From NCBI GenBank assembly GCA_019009955.1, contig CM032233.1, positions 94,034,501 through 94,098,500 on the forward strand: a stretch of 64,000 nucleotides of DNA, in the 5' to 3' direction. This document shows, one piece after another, positions 32,210-43,759 of the stretch (position 1 is its first letter; every line of letters begins with the position of its first letter). Source of the DNA: Riptortus pedestris (Eukaryota > Arthropoda > Insecta > Hemiptera > Alydidae). The notes beneath the pieces are model-generated. The model worked only from the letters and a program-made list of their open reading frames with translations, was not told the DNA's origin and did not search any database. Made by a program: the position numbers and the translations under genes.

Positions 32210-32634
32210 TTTTAGCAGGTTTCCCTTAAGAGAAATCAGCTATTGAGGTCGTACTCATGATTCGATTTTCGAAAAATATACTTCAATCCTACCCAGGAGA
32301 TTGAGGACGTAATTTTTGTTTGATCGTTACCAAACTCGATATTTAGTCGTTTTTTGTAAAACGTTGTTACGTTTTTAACTCAAAAATGTTTATTTGTTCT
32401 AAACAATACTCGATATTTAACTGTTTCATTCAGAACTAAAGGGCATAATAGTAACGGCTCAAATCGGACCAAGAATAAGGGAGAAGGGAGGTTTAGAGAG
32501 GGGGAATTTGAAAATCCTAAATATTTCCGTTATTTTACGTAGAAATAAAAAATATATGGTGAGATGATATCACAAGTGTTATACAAGCACAGGGGAAATC
32601 TGCGAATTTTACGCCCCTGCGTGACGACCCTTTT
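32210..32634 (+). mobile_element. HINE, both ends present, heavily deleted
   Basis: Starts TTTTAGCAGGTTTCCCTTAA and keeps 'aaatcagctattgagg', 'actcatgattcg', 'cctacccaggagat', 'gttaccaaactcg', the G-rich block and 'ttccgttattttacg'. The 3' end is shortened to GGGGAAATCTGCGAATTTTACG-CCCCTGCGTGACG. The TA tract is missing. Confidence 0.8.
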
Positions 32635-32639
32635 TTAAA

Positions 32640-33370
32640 TTTAAACTATCTAGGAAAAATGTTATTATATGCATGTATTATGTTTATGTATTGTAAATGA
32701 AGTATGTTTGTTTCTTAGCTTTTTACATTCAGTGTTTACTTATTGAATATTTGATGAGTTCATTTATGTTGATTTCCTATGTCTTATATTTCTCCTGTTT
32801 CATTATCTTGTGTAGTACTGATTACTGTGCCTTTTTTTCCTTCTGTCTTCCCTTCAAATATGATTTCATCCAGCTGTCAATATGTCCTCCACATGGGATG
32901 GTTCAATAGAAAATAATGATATCCATTCCGAGGCTAATTCTTTAGGGATGGGAACCAACTGGAGCCTGGTGGCCGAGGAAACCACCTGTAAGCCCTTCCA
33001 ACCCTTATGACGCAGACAACTTTTTCCTTCACTGCCTCTGTTTGTGAGTTAAATGAACCCTTACGACCCTTAAAACTCTCACTCTTCTATCCACCCTCTT
33101 CAATGATAACCCGATAAATAAAAGTATGCCGCCCTTAATGGCCATGTTTCGTCTGGCAAAAAGTGGGACTTGGATTAAGCCTTCAAAACTCCTCGAGAAA
33201 CACCCAGCCTTCATTTATTAATTTTTTTCTTTTAGTGTCCCCCAAACTAATAAGTAGGAGCCCCACTTATTAATGTCCTCTTTATGCACACTGTTTGGGT
33301 CAGATTTAGAAAAAGTCTTATTGACGAACGTACGTGTGAGGTTTATCTAAAAATGATATGTAACTCATTT
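32640..33370. other. No gene seen
   Basis: 32,700-32,880 is T-rich and open as a hydrophobic-looking frame (70 codons), which composition explains. 32,930-33,300 is GC-richer, without a motif. Confidence 0.35.
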
Positions 33371-33371
33371 A

Positions 33372-33431
33372 CCACCACGTGCTACTATGACTAAGGGGGA
33401 TGGATTATCTACAGGTTACTACCCTTTTCTG
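33372..33431 (-). mobile_element. SINE 3' body fragment (copy 3)
   Basis: 'gactaagggggatggattat' followed by 'ctacaggttactacccttttct' aligns with 23,725-23,770 of SINE copy 1 ('gggttatctgtaggttaccaccc'). The tRNA-like head is missing. Confidence 0.65.
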
Positions 33432-33525
33432 ATTTTGATTATTAAAATAAAATTATGGATACGACGTGATTATTACGAACGTAATTCTTTTGTTCCGATA
33501 AGTTGTGAATGTTCATTTACTTGTA

Positions 33526-33633
33526 GAGGAAATCAGCTATTGAGGTCGTACTCATGACGGAATTTTCGACATTTTTCTTCAAATGCCCATCGATCCTACC
33601 TAGTAGATGACGAAAATGAGGTCCGTTCAAAAC

Positions 33634-33712
<79 letters not shown>

Positions 33713-33937
33713 TTGTCTGTTACCAAACACGATATTTAGTTGTTTTATGTAAAAAAAAAAAGATCAAGAGATATTTGCATATTTATTAAATCTGGGCGGG
33801 TAGCGGATGAGTGAGTTTCCCGCCAAAAGCTAGGTCGGCCGTTTCCTTAACTGTTCAGCTCCCGTGAAATTTCTCTATTGTAAAACTTCACAAGGGAAAT
33901 CTGCTTAGTTTACGCAGCCCCTGCGTGACGGAGTTTT
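33526..33937 (+). mobile_element. HINE, class S, long TA core
   Basis: The first half of the palindrome is lost ('tgtagaggaaatcagctattgagg'). GAGGTCCGTTCAAAACGG is followed by the longest clean TA run in the window (33,637-33,708). The core is collapsed, jumping from 'atgtaaaaa' to 'gatatttgcatatttattaaatc', but the class S module and an intact 3' end (GACGGAGTTTTC) remain. Confidence 0.85.
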
Positions 33938-34077
33938 CTTTTCTTTGTGTCTTGTTTAATTTACAAATGACGATGATTAGTAGGGACTTGTGAACAGCAG
34001 GGATGATACACTGAAGTTTAAATAAACAATGAAAGCCTCAAATGCTCTCTACACTAAACATCAATTTTCCTTTTATA

Positions 34078-34616
<539 letters not shown>

Positions 34617-34619
34617 TTT

Positions 34620-35100
34620 AATTCTCGACATTTAAATATATAAATTTTAATAGCTTTATTTGAGCCAATATGTATAAATCTCAGGTGACGTTTATACTTT
34701 ATACAATTAATTAATAGAAACATATTTGAGAATGTGTTCTATTTACGTATCTCACATCTGCCAGATTTCAATTTCAACGTTATTTTTTCAAAACGGCTTA
34801 GAGAGACAAACAGCTATACAAATGAGAATTCAAAGGTCAACCAAACATCTAGAGTTTGGAACATGAAGTTTCATGGTGTTTCAATATTCTTGTCTTCACT
34901 GTGGTGAGGAAGAATAGCCTGCTACAAATTAGATACTTAACTTGTTTTGGTAAATCAACTTTTTTTATTCAGAATCACCTTATAACTTTTCAAAATAGAG
35001 ACTTTTTGTTCATTAGATTGGGGGGGGGGGATATAAAAGCCCGATATTTCACACGAAGTGGCTGAAAAGCTGTTATTAATAAAAACTATAAAAGTCCTCG
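34620..35100. other. No gene seen
   Basis: Plus frame 34,856-35,065 (69 codons) is not recognisable. Position 35,017-35,030 carries a poly-G run. Confidence 0.35.
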
Positions 35101-35101
35101 T

Positions 35102-35600
35102 TTTTGTCCGACACGCAGGGGCTGCGTAAACTAAGCAGATTTCCCACGTGAAGTTTTACATTAGAGAAATCTGCCTACTAATAACAGTAGTAGTAACAAG
35201 TCTCTAAAACAATTCACGAGGGACGAGCAGTTACGGAAACGGCCGAACGAGCTTTCGGAGGAAAGCCCTGAATATAGCCGACTTCTGCCGACCACCCACA
35301 ATACAAATGCAAATATCTTGGTTAATATTCAAGATAGAGAATAAATGTATAGAACAATATTTATAGTAAATTTAGTTTGCAATAAGATTGCTTTTATACA
35401 ATTTTTCGATCCGACGCATAATAACGGAGATATTTCCGGATATATGTCTGATAAATATTATTAAAAAATAAATAATTTTGGAAGGACATAATTTTTGTCG
35501 TCTCCTGGGTAGGATTGATGGACATTTGAAGTAATTTTTCGAAATCGCGTCATGAATGTGACTTCAATAGCTGATTTCTCTTAAGCGAAATCTGCTTATA
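35102..35600 (-). mobile_element. HINE, class M, complete ends with deletion
   Basis: 3' tip GTCCGACACGCAGGGGCTGC with a perfect hairpin, then 'ctaataacagtagtagtaacaagtctc' and 'ggccgaacgagctttcgg' (class M as in the reference copy). The core is cut at 'ataacggagatatttcc' and resumes at 'tttggaaggacataatttttgtcg'. The 5' palindrome is GATTTCTCTTAAGCGAAATC. There is no TA tract. Confidence 0.85.
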
Positions 35601-35604
35601 CATT

Positions 35605-36580
35605 TTAAGTAAAATTGCTTCCAAAACAGAACAGACTAAATTTGCATGGATCGAGATATTAAAAACAGGACACAAAAACACCGAAGTTTTCCTGTTTCTA
35701 ATGTTGAATAACTCCTCTTACCTTCCATTTATCAAAAATGGACAAACGTCATTTAGATAACAACCTAATTCGCTCAAAGTGTAAAATAAAATAGAATAAA
35801 AGATTAATTTTTTCAATGCTACATAACAAATGTGACTGTGTAAGGGACGCTGCTATCGAATGTCCCATAGTTTGCTGGTGTCATGTACTCAACAACACAC
35901 CGTTACACCAGCCGATAAATAATAAAACCATTTTACTCACGTCAAGGGAATATTTCTTTGTACAGAGATAAGGATCTCCTTTGGTGTCTAAGCATATAAA
36001 TTACTAAATAAAAAACAAAAACTAGAATATCACATTCCTTATAGTAAAAGAAGAAAAAAAAAAAGAAGACCAGCATATTCACCAGTCATCGGAAAGACAA
36101 ATAAAAGCCCACACGGCAGGTTGGGTGCTCTCTCCAGAATGCAAATCCTCCACCAAACCCAGCCCTAACCACACTTCATCCCAACTTCAAGACTAGATTT
36201 AGACATCCTTCTTACCATTATACAAAGCACAATTTACAACCAGTAACTCGGAATGATGATTTCTTGAATGTGTGACATCTTACCGCTTCCCTTCACGGTA
36301 GTTATTATAACTTTACGATTAGCTGACATGAGCTGAGCGCTTTAAACAAGATATGGGCTACTTTCGACATGTTTTGGGCCAAACTTTTAAAAGTAGTGCA
36401 TTTTAAACTAGTGTTCATAATTTTTAAAGAAAGATATCAGACATGAAAGTATATGACAATGTAATTATAATACAATTCATTAAAATAACAAAATGAAATG
36501 AAAAAAATAGGTACAACATTATACTTCAATCGTAATTTTTGGAACTATTACAAACAACGAAAGTTAAATAGCGACACCAA
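35605..36580. other. No gene seen; may include the 3' flank of a hAT remnant
   Basis: No frames above 60 codons. The last 150 bp lie immediately downstream (minus strand) of the hAT-like stop codon and could be its 3' UTR. Confidence 0.35.
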
Positions 36581-36582
36581 AA

Positions 36583-36774
36583 TCAATGAAACACTTGAGT
36601 TTGAATTTGGGGAACTAATCCATCGATGTTTGGATTAATTCCACAGTTACAAAGACGTAAAGAATTTTCCAAATTAAGGTCATTAAGGTTTGCACGATGT
36701 TTTGATTTATTAACTTTCATCAATGAAAAGAACTGTTCGCATTTATAAGTACTGCCAAACGCAAGAATCTCGGC
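36583..36774 (-). pseudogene. hAT-like transposase C-terminus (ZBED5/GTF2IRD2-type)
   Basis: The minus frame reads AFGSTYKCEQFFSLMKVNKS, then KHRANLNDLNLENSLRL, then PNIDGLVPQIQTQ and a stop. FGS.Y.CEQ.FS.MK..KS..R..L.D..L is the conserved end of the hAT dimerisation domain, close to domesticated and mobile hAT relatives such as ZBED5. A stop lies just upstream (36,775), and the preceding frame-shifted text (TPNEEDKPRF) may be a continuation. It is a decayed fragment, not a gene. Confidence 0.75.
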
Positions 36775-37026
36775 TTATCTTCCTCATTTGGAGTAAGTAG
36801 TGTAATATTTTTGTTTAATTAATCAAATCTTACAGCGGGCCGGTTGTTTTCCACATGTGCTTTAAGCAATGACAAAAATCCCATTGAAACTAACATGCAC
36901 TTTTTTCTTTAGAAAAATGATGTACAACGATGAAACTATGGCAACTACAAGACACCTCATTTAAGAACGTTCATTTCTGATCTCTATTTTTATTAAAATG
37001 TTCAACCCTCAGAAATCTAGGGATAG

Positions 37027-37195
37027 TTTAGCCGATTCCCCTTAAGGAAAATCAGCTATTGAGTTTGTACTCATGATGCGATTTTCAAAAACTTTAGTCA
37101 AATGAATGTGTGAGTGTAATTTTAAACGGACTTAATTCATACGGTCATGAGTACAACCTCAATAGATGATTTCACATTAAGGGAAATCTACTATA
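37027..37195. mobile_element. Two HINE 5' ends head to head
   Basis: 37,027-37,115 is a plus 5' end (AGCCGATTCCCCTTAAGG, 'tattgagtttgtactcatgatgcg', 'aactttagtcaaatg'). 37,116-37,195 is a minus 5' end ('ttttaaacggacttaattcatacg', 'gtcatgagtacaacctcaatag', ATTAAGGGAAATC). Bodies and 3' ends are absent, leaving an imperfect foldback of about 170 bp. Confidence 0.7.
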
Positions 37196-37199
37196 ATGC

Positions 37200-37630
37200 C
37201 AACAGTTTTCAGATCTTGTTAGTAGCAATAAAGCATAATCTATTTCTAAGGAGTGAATAAAAACTGCAGCTGTACTCAATTCCTTGATCCGTTTACCCCA
37301 AAATCTCAAAATTAATATTTGAAGTTTCAAGAACCATAGCCGTTCTACTTTATAGCTTTACCGTTAACAGACAAACTCATTCACACGCTTATTCCAAGCT
37401 GAAATACCACCTTTACTATTTGAGATACATGATTAAATGTTCTGTGTGTCTTTATCAATGAAGATTGAGAGTCCAAATATTTATTAGATGGATACCATAC
37501 CGCATATTTAACGATTTTGAGTAAAACAAAACATAAGAGACAGTATTTCTACTGGAAAGAGGAAGGGATTAGAGGTAGAGGGAATATAAAATCACGTTTA
37601 TCTTCGAAATTGTGCGTCGGATTGAAAAAT
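37200..37630. other. No gene seen
   Basis: Contains HINE-like words at 37,590-37,630 ('cgaaattgtgcgtcggattgaaaaatg'), possibly from a plus-oriented core. Otherwise unassigned. Confidence 0.3.
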
Positions 37631-37632
37631 GC

Positions 37633-37750
37633 GTTAACTAAGAAGATTTCCCACGTGAAGGTTAACAATAGATAAATCTACGTACTGGCAACACCACAGT
37701 GGATATTATGGAATAAACACAAACGGTAATGAGAAATCTTTCACAAGTTG
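37633..37750 (-). mobile_element. HINE 3' module, class L, without hairpin
   Basis: 'gcgttaactaagaagatttc' then 'ccacgtgaaggttaacaatag', 'cgtactggcaacaccac', 'taatgagaaatctttcac'. The tip with the hairpin is lost. Confidence 0.65.
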
Positions 37751-37871
37751 AATACTTTCTAACATGTCCAATTATTATATAGAACTACTAGATTCTTGTC
37801 ATAAATATCGGACTAAAATAATTTGAGATCAGGTACATCCTTCAATAAATTTGTATCTAAATAAATAAAAA

Positions 37872-38358
37872 AAAAGTCAGTCACTCAGGGGCTGCGTAAA
37901 CTAAGCAGATTTCCCACGTGAGGTTATACAATATAGAAATCTCCATACGAGAGCCGAACAGTTACGGCAAAGGGCCGAACTAGCTTTTGCCGGGAAACTT
38001 AGTCGTCCGTTATCCGCCCAAAATTAACAAAAATGCAAATATCTCGGTTAATATTCAAGATAGAGAATACATGTATAGAACAATATTTATAGTAAATTTA
38101 ATTTACAATAAGATTAGTTCTATACAATGTTTTGATCCGACGTATGTTAACGGAGATATATCTATTTTCAAAAATCCCCCCTCTAACCCCCCCCCCTGAT
38201 CTGTCTTTTTGCATAAAACGTTTAAATATGGAGTTTGGTAACGATCAAACAAAAATTGCGTCCGCAATCTCCTTGGTAGAATTGATGGACATTTGAAGAA
38301 AATCGCGTCATGATTACGACCTCAATAGCTGATTTCCCTTAAGGGAAATCTGCTAAAA
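37872..38358 (-). mobile_element. HINE, class S, complete, no TA tract
   Basis: 3' tip GTCAGTCACTCAGGGGCTGC, class S module, full core, then a direct jump from 'aaattgcgtccgc' to 'aatctccttggtagaattgatgg' that removes the TA core and GAACGGACC block. The 5' palindrome is perfect, followed by TGCTAAAA. Confidence 0.85.
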
Positions 38359-38359
38359 C

Positions 38360-38856
38360 GTAAGTCACATGTTTAGAGTTGTATAAAGGTTGTTAATAAA
38401 ACTAATTTATTGTATATAATTATTTAAATTGAGGAATTTTTTTACTATGTATTCTTGAATGAGACCTAATTTTTTAACGAATGTATTATATAAGTATGCA
38501 TGTAAGTCAATAATTTGTAATGAATTTAATTAACATTAATTAGAAAATTGTTTACAGAAAAAAAACCTATTTGATGTATCCTATTATGTTATGAAAGCAA
38601 TGAACGGATATAAAGAAATTTCATTTCGATGTGTTCACTATTGACAAGAACTATTGACGGAAAGCCACACATTAACAATATATTCTCATACCTACACAAA
38701 ATTGAAATATATGACAACATTTAACATGCAAATTAAATCTGTTGTGTACAAAAAAATTTAAAATTATGTTCCACCAGCCATACATTTTTTTTTTCTTTTT
38801 TTTTTTCTTCTTTTTTCTTTTTTCCTTCTTTTTTTTCTGTATTATTGCTACGTTAT
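38360..38856. other. AT-rich flank ending in a T-rich tract
   Basis: No gene. 38,785-38,838 is nearly pure T with some C, leading within 20 bp into the minisatellite. Confidence 0.5.
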
Positions 38857-39742
38857 TTGTTATTATTACTTGTTGTTCAGATATTTGTTATTATTACTTG
38901 TTGTTAAGGTACTTGTTATTATTACTTGTTGTTCAGATATTTGTTATTATTACTTGTTGTTAAGGTATTTGTTATTATTACTTGTTGTTCAGATATTTGT
39001 TATTATTACTTGTTGTTAAGGTATTTGTTACTATTACGTGTTGTTCAGATATTTGTTATTATTACTTGTTGTTGAGGTATTTGTTATTATTACTTGTTGT
39101 TCAGATATTTGTTATTATTACTTGTTGTTAAGGTATTTGAGAGGTATTTGTTATTATTACTTGTTGTTAAGGTATTTGTTATTATTACTTGTTGTTCAGA
39201 TATTTGTTATTATTACTTGTTGTTAAGGTATTTGTTATTATTACTTGTTGTTCAGATATTTGTTATTATTACTTGTTGTTAAGGTATTTGTTATTATTAC
39301 TTGTTGTTAAGGTATTTGTTATTATTACTTGTTGTTAAGGTATTTGTTATTATTACTTGTTGTTCAGATATTTGTTATTATTACTTGTTGTTAAGGTATT
39401 TGTTATTATTACTTGTTGTTAAGGTATTTGTTATTATTACTTGTTGTTCAGATATTTGTTATTATTACTTGTTGTTAAGGTATTTGTTATTATTACTTGT
39501 TGTTAAGGTATTTGTTATTATTACTTGTTGTTAAGGTATTTGTTATTATTACTTGTTGTTAAGGTATTTGTTATTATTACTTGTTGTTAAGTTATTTGTT
39601 ATTATTACTTGTTGTTCAGATATTTGTTATTATTACTTGTTGTTAAGGTATTTGTTATTATTACTTGTTGTCAAGGTATTTGTCATTATTACTTGTTAAG
39701 GTATTTACTATTGTGTTACATGTTGTTAAGATATTTTTTGTT
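38857..39742 (+). repeat. 28-bp minisatellite, about 30 copies
   Basis: Unit: TTGTTATTATTACTTGTTGT plus an 8-bp variable end, either TAAGGTAT or TCAGATAT. In the first third the two types alternate, making a 56-bp higher-order unit. Later the TAAGGTAT type dominates. A small insertion occurs near 39,138 (gagaggtatttg), and the last units decay ('gtcaagg', 'catgttgttaagat'). Because 28 is not a multiple of 3 and no frame hits a stop, all three plus frames are open. The repetitive LLLLVV/YYYLL peptides are artefacts. Confidence 0.95.
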
Positions 39743-39744
39743 AT

Positions 39745-40355
39745 TGTCACCTGCTGTTAATTTTGAAAGGGCAAATCACCTTCGATGTGGTGTCCATGAA
39801 TAAATAAATAATACTTTACAACAGCTAGCGCGATGGACTTATATAGGAGTTTTAATGTCATTTTAAGACTTTCTATCTACACTGTAGCATACTTACCAGA
39901 AGAAAAATCACTATTATTCCAATTTTACATGATACTGATATTAATGAGCAAATAAGGCTCTATACATTCATGAAGCTAATCAAGGGAATCCTGATGTCCG
40001 AGAGGTTTGGTTATGTGGGGCCTGTGAGTATATAGATAAAGGGTGAAGGAAAGGGCATTTCTAATTCAAGATGAGAGGGATTGATGGGGGCGGTCTAAGT
40101 AAAGAGGATTGATGGATATTAGTGGAAAAGGATATAAAGTAAAAAAAAAATGTGGATTAATGGCTAGGTATATTCGTCTGTGGGGGCCCCTGACTGATGT
40201 CTGATTCTTGGCATATGAGCTGAGGGTTGGGAGGGCTCATTCATTGGGATAAATTAATTGTTACATTTACTTTAGATCGAATAGTAACTGGTTTTGAACA
40301 GAAGTTCGTTACTTAAATCGAAGACGATTAAATGTAATGTTTGCTTATAGTATCT
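39745..40355. other. No gene seen
   Basis: G-rich plus strand between 40,010 and 40,260. No frames and no motifs. Confidence 0.35.
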
Positions 40356-41126
40356 AAAAGTACGTCACGCAGGGCCTTCGTAAACTTAGCAGATTCCCTA
40401 TGTGATGGTGTACAATAGATAAATCAACATACTGATAACCGGCCCGGGCATATTAAGTGAATAAATAAAAACGTTAATCAGAAATCATTCAGTAAATTCA
40501 CATGTTAATAACCTCAACAACGGAAAGTGTCTGAATATTAAACAAACAGATCAGCCAACCTCCCAGAACATAATCGATAGAAAGAAATATTTTAGACTGG
40601 AAAGTAACACAATTATTCAAGTATATCTAAGTATAACATGTTAATTATATTGGAGACTATTTTCTACAGCTAGTGCTGTAATTTATAATGTATCAGAATA
40701 ATTTTTACCTCAACCTCTCAAATTTCAATAATCCAAGAATAAAAGAAGAGAAGGGAAGAACAAAACGTATTTACATATTTCTCACAAAGTAAAAGTTCAA
40801 TGAAAAAAATATTTTGTTTTGAACTTTGGAATGAAGTGGTTTATAATATAATAGTTTATTATAAATGTGACATGAGTTGGAGGTGGGGGTTTACTGAAAG
40901 CCGAAAACTATAAAATCCAAATATCTCGGTTAATATTCATGATTAAAAAAATATGTATAGAATAACATTTACAGATCATTCAATGTGCAATAAGCTTGGT
41001 TCTATACAATTTTCCATCGGACGAATAGTAACGGAGATATTTCGAATTTTCGATTTGATTTTTCTTTTTACATGAAACGTTTAAATGTCAAGTTTGGTAA
41101 CGACCAACAAAAATTGCGTGTTAACA

Positions 41127-41203
<77 letters not shown>

Positions 41204-41317
41204 GAAGGTACCATCATCATCTCCTGGAATCAATTGGGGCTTGAAGAAATTTGTCGATAATCTTGGTATGAGGACGACCTCAATAGCTGATTTCCCTTAA
41301 GGGAAATCTGCACTAAG
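40356..41317 (-). mobile_element. HINE, complete, class L
   Basis: 3' tip GTACGTCACGCAGGGCCTTC. Class L module ('aacggaaagtgtctgaatatt', 'acaaacagatcagccaacc'), core, TA tract 41,131-41,197, shortened GAACGGACC region ('ttttgaaggtaccatcatc'), perfect 5' palindrome and TGCACTAA. The 962-bp length equals the 3.7 kb copy. Confidence 0.85.
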
Positions 41318-41339
41318 GCCAATCGATGAGTAAAACGAA

Positions 41340-41613
41340 AAAATATTGGCTATACAAATGCCAAGACCTCCGTTAATATTAAAGATAAAAAATAAATGTA
41401 ACAATATTTGCAATAAGATTGGTTCTATACAATTTTTCATCTGTTGTAAAAAATTGGATATTTCTAATTTCCGAAACCCCCCCCCCTCCCACTGCTTTGA
41501 TTTCAGCAATAAATGAACTTGACCTTTAGTTTCGCATGAAATATATATTGCTTAATATAATTATTCGAAATTGGTTAATTATTGATCAAACTAAAATTGA
41601 GTCCGCTAGACGC

Positions 41614-41670
<57 letters not shown>

Positions 41671-41830
41671 GCACACACACACACACACACACACACTCAC
41701 ATATATAATGTTCAACGGATCTCATCTTCATCATCAGGTAGGATCAGTGGAGATTTGAGGAAATTTTTCAAAAATGACGTCATGACTTCAAACTCAAAAG
41801 CTGTTTTCCCTTCAGAGAAATCTGTTAAAA
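41340..41830 (-). mobile_element. HINE, 3'-truncated, TA/CA core
   Basis: Core from 'gccaagacctccgttaatatt' to the microsatellite (TA 41,615-41,657 then AC 41,658-41,705), 'gttcaacggatctcatcttc', 'gtaggatcagtggagattt' and a palindrome changed to TTTTCCCTTCAGAGAAATC. It abuts the preceding HINE's 5' end at about 20 bp, same orientation. Confidence 0.8.
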
Positions 41831-41974
41831 TATATGTGACTATTTCCATATAACACATAGAACTCCACGAGGCTTCGCATTTAACATAATTCAAATGTAT
41901 AGGAAGGCTAGATAACCACATGGAGGACTATTAATGTATTTATTTCGATTTTGTTTTATACAAGTTTGTGTATT

Positions 41975-41977
<3 letters not shown>

Positions 41978-42016
<39 letters not shown>
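41978..42016. repeat. (GT)n microsatellite
   Basis: About 19 GT units. No HINE blocks are adjacent. Confidence 0.9.
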
Positions 42017-42018
<2 letters not shown>

Positions 42019-42139
42019 TATTATTTAAATACGAACTTCACTATAATATTTATAGATATATTGAAATCCATATGTTTAATATTTACATGCATACATAATT
42101 GTATTATATAAATTAATCTTACATATAGAATATGTATGT

Positions 42140-42260
42140 GTAATATTTTGAACTGACCTCATTTTCGTCCTCTCGTAGGTAGGATCGATGGAAAATTGTC
42201 GAAAGGTTTCGAAAACCGGGTCATAACCGCTGATTTCCTTTATAGACAGTCTCCTAAAAA
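42140..42260 (-). mobile_element. HINE 5' end
   Basis: 'atattttgaactgacctcat' and 'tttcgtcctctcgtaggtagg' are followed by 'aaaccgggtcataacc', GCTGATTTCCTTTATAGACA and CTCCTAAAA. The ATTGAGG block is deleted. Confidence 0.7.
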
Positions 42261-42526
42261 TCTTGAGTGAGCTCCTGAAGTTAGAACTTGTAGAATAGTA
42301 ATACATAGCTTTATACAGTGGACTAGCGCCACCCCTCACCGTCCCACAGGGAGGTTCGCTAATTGGGATGACAGGGTGTAAGACGTGTTAATGAGGAGCC
42401 CAAAGAAACACTGCCTGTCTTTTCCTTAGTGAATGGAGCTACTTCTATAAAGAGTCTTTGCCAGTTATCAATATAAATAAAATTATATTTCTTCCTAGAA
42501 CCTTTTTACCTTTTAATCTGATTCGA

Positions 42527-42634
42527 TTAGCTATTGAGGCTATGCATATATAGACGCACTGCATTTTCGTCGTCTCCTAAATAGGAATGATGGACATTTG
42601 TAGAACTTATTTGAGGTATATATCGCGATGTACA

Positions 42635-42705
<71 letters not shown>

Positions 42706-42721
42706 ACGCGCACACACACAC

Positions 42722-42783
<62 letters not shown>

Positions 42784-42860
42784 TTACACACAATGTATTT
42801 TCGTTATTTCCTAAATAGTATTGGTGGAAATTTGACGAACTTTTTTTATGAATATACTCA
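42527..42860. mobile_element. Scrambled HINE 5' blocks around (CA)n and (TA)n
   Basis: 'ttagctattgaggctatgc' (plus-type) is followed by 'cattttcgtcgtctcctaaataggaatgatgg' (minus-type), then CA (42,637-42,722), TA (42,731-42,780) and a second copy of 'attttcgttatttcctaaatagtattggtgg'. The 'tcctaaatag' block thus occurs on both sides of the microsatellite, suggesting a local duplication. Confidence 0.55.
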
Positions 42861-42962
42861 TGTGCATATGCATATATATTACATTATATATGCGTGTATA
42901 TATATAGATAGATATATACATTAGAGTTCTTTTGAATTGCGAAGTTAAACACACAAACTTTA

Positions 42963-43190
42963 TTATTATTATTTCTTAACGTCCACTTTTTGCAACTAAT
43001 GCTAATTGGGACGGGTTATCAACAGGTTATCCTTTTCTAGCCAGGGTGGGATTTAGGATGTTATTTAATGAATTCCGTCACTAAATAATTTCCTTTACCC
43101 AGGCGAGATTCGAACTCGCCACTCTAGTTTTATCATGTGAGATAAAGGTCAATGCTTCCCCCCACCCTCACATGGCTAAACTGAGCCCCT
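42963..43190 (-). mobile_element. tRNA-derived SINE, copy 2
   Basis: Minus strand: A-box region TAGCCATGTGAGGG (43,165-43,178), B-box AGTTCGAATCT (43,106-43,116), then the shared body ('ccaccctggctagaaaagg', 'gataacccgtcccaatta', 'aaaaagtggacgttaagaaa') and a TAA-repeat tail. Exact 10-bp target repeats ACAAACTTTA lie at 42,953-42,962 and 43,191-43,200. About 75-80% similar to copy 1, and better preserved in the A box. Confidence 0.88.
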
Positions 43191-43200
43191 ACAAACTTTA

Positions 43201-43695
43201 GTGCTTTTTATCACTGCACAATTTATTTGACAATGCATTCCACACTTGGTTAATTATTCTTCACTACTGCTCACAATATGCACTAATATCTTCACTTCTT
43301 ATTGCACAGTACTCACGGTCACGCGAATCACTGAAGATCACAGAACACGGCCCTGCACTGATCTTCACATAAAACACGGCATTACACTGATTTATCATAC
43401 ACCGCACTGAAACTTAAATGCTCTGTTCACTGGAGCTGCACTGAACGTACTGTTAGTCACTAATAAGAGAGCTGAGACCTAATTGAGTATCGGGCGAGCT
43501 GGGCTACTTTATAGACGGGCGGCGAAATCAAAGATAAAGGGTCTAGACTGGTCTAGGTCCCAGACTGGCGACACCTAGAATATTCCTGGTGCCAACTGTA
43601 CTGCAGTGTTGCTTTCATTTACTACGTACTTCTAAAAATACGTGATTAACTTGCATTATTATTCAAGTATGCAGTTTTCGCAAATATATGTACAT
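43201..43695. other. Unclassified GC-richer block, likely an old repeat
   Basis: 450 bp of balanced composition, rich in CACTG/TCACTG words (43,210-43,460), then 'gtatcgggcgagctgggcta' and 'ggtctagactggtctaggtcccagactgg'. No frame. The style is reminiscent of an LTR or a transposon end, but I find no matching termini or second copy in the window. The SINE inserted next to it. Confidence 0.35.
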
Positions 43696-43698
43696 GTG

Positions 43699-43699
<1 letters not shown>

Positions 43700-43757
<58 letters not shown>
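43700..43757. repeat. (TA)n microsatellite
   Basis: About 28 TA units, without recognisable HINE sequence on either side. Confidence 0.9.

Positions 43758-43759
<2 letters not shown>

Noticed and set aside
38742..39803. Series of overlapping 62-77 codon frames rich in LLLLVV/YYYLL
   Set aside because: They are translations of the 28-bp minisatellite. All three plus frames are open because the unit lacks stops.
42527..42924. CVCVCV / THTHTH / IYIYIY frames
   Set aside because: CA and TA microsatellites. The same applies to frames over the TA tracts at 4.3, 5.0, 6.1, 12.7, 26.4, 31.2, 33.6, 41.1, 46.9 and 50.2 kb.
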